The translations under genes and the position numbers were made by a program. Positions 63,162-64,000 of a stretch of DNA of 64,000 bases are shown here, piece by piece. The notes under the pieces were generated by a model, which saw only the letters and a program-made list of their open reading frames with translations, was not told the DNA's origin and searched no databases. The stretch comes from Bacillus sp. EAC (GTDB lineage: Bacteria; Bacillota; Bacilli; Bacillales; Bacillaceae_G): assembly GCF_002156875.1 (NCBI RefSeq), contig NZ_NCSY01000002.1:372001-436000 (forward strand), in the 5' to 3' direction. Each line of letters opens with the position of its first letter. The first letter of the stretch is position 1.

Positions 63162-64000
63162 TTATGATGCAATCGTTTCTGATGACTGTTTCTGATGATT
63201 TTTAGCTTGTGGTTTCGCAAACTTTTTACTTTTCGTACTTCCCATAAAGAATGAAAGTACTAATGCTAAACAAGATAATACTGTCGCAAAGATGAATGCG
63301 TCATTTATTCCGTTAATAGCGGCCAATTTAGAAGCTTGACTGTATAGCATTGTAATTGCCAAAGAACCGCCTTGGCTCGGAGCTAATCCACTTGAACTAG
63401 CTATTTGCGTTCCTGCATGCTGTACCCAATCAGTTATGAATGGGTTAGTTCTTGTTATTTCATTCGAATAATCAGCTAAGTGATTAGTCGTTTGAGTTGT
63501 CATTATTGTAACTAAGATCGCTGTTCCAACTGACCCAGCAACTTGTCTTAATGTATTCTGAGTTGCGGTACCATGTGAAATTAATTTAACAGGTAATTTG
63601 TTTAAGCCAGCAGTCATAATTGGCATCATAATAAAGGACATACCAAATGAACGAACAGTATAGTAAAACATAATCTTTAAATACGGTGTATCAATCGATA
63701 GTTTTGTAAACTCGTAGGTTGTATATGTCATGATTAATAGACCAAAAATTGCTAAAGGTCGTATACCATATTTATCAAATAATTTACCAGTAACTGGTCC
63801 AAGTGCCCCCATAATTAGAGAGCCTGGAAGTAATAATAATCCCGCTTCAATTGGTGTAAATCCGCGGATATTTTGTAAATATAGAGGTAATAGAATCATA
63901 CCTCCAAATAATGCAGTAGTTACGATTAAGTTAATTAATAAAGTATAAGAAAAGCTAAAGTTCTTAAATACTCTTAAATTTATCAGTGGTTGTTTCGCAG
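63162..64000 (-). CDS. MFS exporter, DHA2 (EmrB-like) family, C-terminal part
   Basis: About 279 codons of a drug:proton antiporter; the gene enters from beyond the window end. The frame is open to the edge (…FKNFSFSYTLLINLIVTTAL) and an internal ATG at 63899 should not be taken as the start. GFTPIEAGLLLLPGSLIMG and GPVTGKLFDKYGIRP are motifs of the 14-helix DHA2 branch at segments 9-10; TLRQVAGSVGTAI is also typical. The tail is basic and Lys/Gln-rich. Expected to export drugs or other hydrophobic compounds; substrate unknown. Confidence 0.85.
   Translation of the reverse strand, partial: AKQPLINLRVFKNFSFSYTLLINLIVTTALFGGMILLPLYLQNIRGFTPIEAGLLLLPGSLIMGALGPVTGKLFDKYGIRPLAIFGLLIMTYTTYEFTKLSIDTPYLKIMFYYTVRSFGMSFIMMPIMTAGLNKLPVKLISHGTATQNTLRQVAGSVGTAILVTIMTTQTTNHLADYSNEITRTNPFITDWVQHAGTQIASSSGLAPSQGGSLAITMLYSQASKLAAINGINDAFIFATVLSCLALVLSFFMGSTKSKKFAKPQAKNHQKQSSETIAS

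Noticed and set aside
63162-63899. Taking ATG 63899 as the start of a 245-residue transporter
   Set aside because: The frame continues upstream to the window edge with membrane-segment sequence; the protein would lack half of a DHA2 exporter.

Overview
The window is low-GC DNA from an endospore-forming, flagellated member of the Bacillaceae. The evidence is the set of sporulation genes (spoIIQ, spoIIID, spoIID, a gerA-type germination operon), mbl, flhO/flhP and the local order ywzB-ywmB-murA-spoIID and spoIIQ-spoIIID-mbl, which is the order I recall from Bacillus. The presence of an 11-gene nuo operon beside ywzB/ywmB/murA points to a relative of the cereus-like lineages rather than of B. 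subtilis itself. I do not name a species.

Layout. (1) 1-9.3 kb, minus strand: an exopolysaccharide operon that reads from 9.3 kb down past the window start. It has a chain-length modulator and tyrosine kinase (epsA/epsB type), then a gap holding a structured RNA that fits the EAR (eps-associated) element, then an EpsC-type nucleotide-sugar dehydratase, GtaB-type UDP-glucose pyrophosphorylase, a GT4 glycosyltransferase, a Wzy/ligase-like membrane protein, two GT2 enzymes and a truncated GT4. A membrane O-acyltransferase is divergent from it. (2) 10.9-20 kb: a SipW-type signal peptidase, a small exported protein, an Ig-fold exported protein and a 2083-residue secreted multidomain protein (LTD, OB folds, PHP hydrolase, Ig repeats). 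(3) 20-34.6 kb: mixed chromosomal genes, including HupE/UreJ-like, a lipase-like hydrolase, a CarD-family regulator, a cold-shock protein, an M14 carboxypeptidase, an NlpC/P60 hydrolase behind a WalR-like site, the ywqB-ywqA pair (SWIM protein plus SNF2 helicase), GrpB, FabZ and FlhP/FlhO.

(4) 34.9-43 kb: a block lying between flhO and mbl with an MFS exporter, a small membrane protein, a gerA-gerC-gerB germination operon, UDP-glucose dehydrogenase and a second GtaB. The last two together make UDP-glucuronate. (5) 43.3-52.2 kb: mbl, spoIIID, spoIIQ, a cluster of DnaA boxes, a T-box riboswitch with a UGG (Trp) specifier ahead of an OppA-like lipoprotein, then spoIID, murA, ywmB and ywzB. (6) 52.3-62.8 kb: nuoABCDHIJKLMN without nuoEFG, with a NuoC that carries a long Ala/Lys repeat extension. 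(7) 62.8-64 kb: a second pair of DnaA boxes and a truncated DHA2-type exporter.

Most genes are on the minus strand. Four copies, whole or partial, of a dispersed intergenic repeat with inverted ends lie at 21.6, 25.7, 40.7 and 49.5 kb. The most notable non-coding elements are the EAR-like RNA, the Trp T-box, the DnaA-box cluster, the WalR site and a leader hairpin that includes the ywmB ribosome binding site. No tRNA, rRNA, CRISPR array, prophage or transposase gene was seen.
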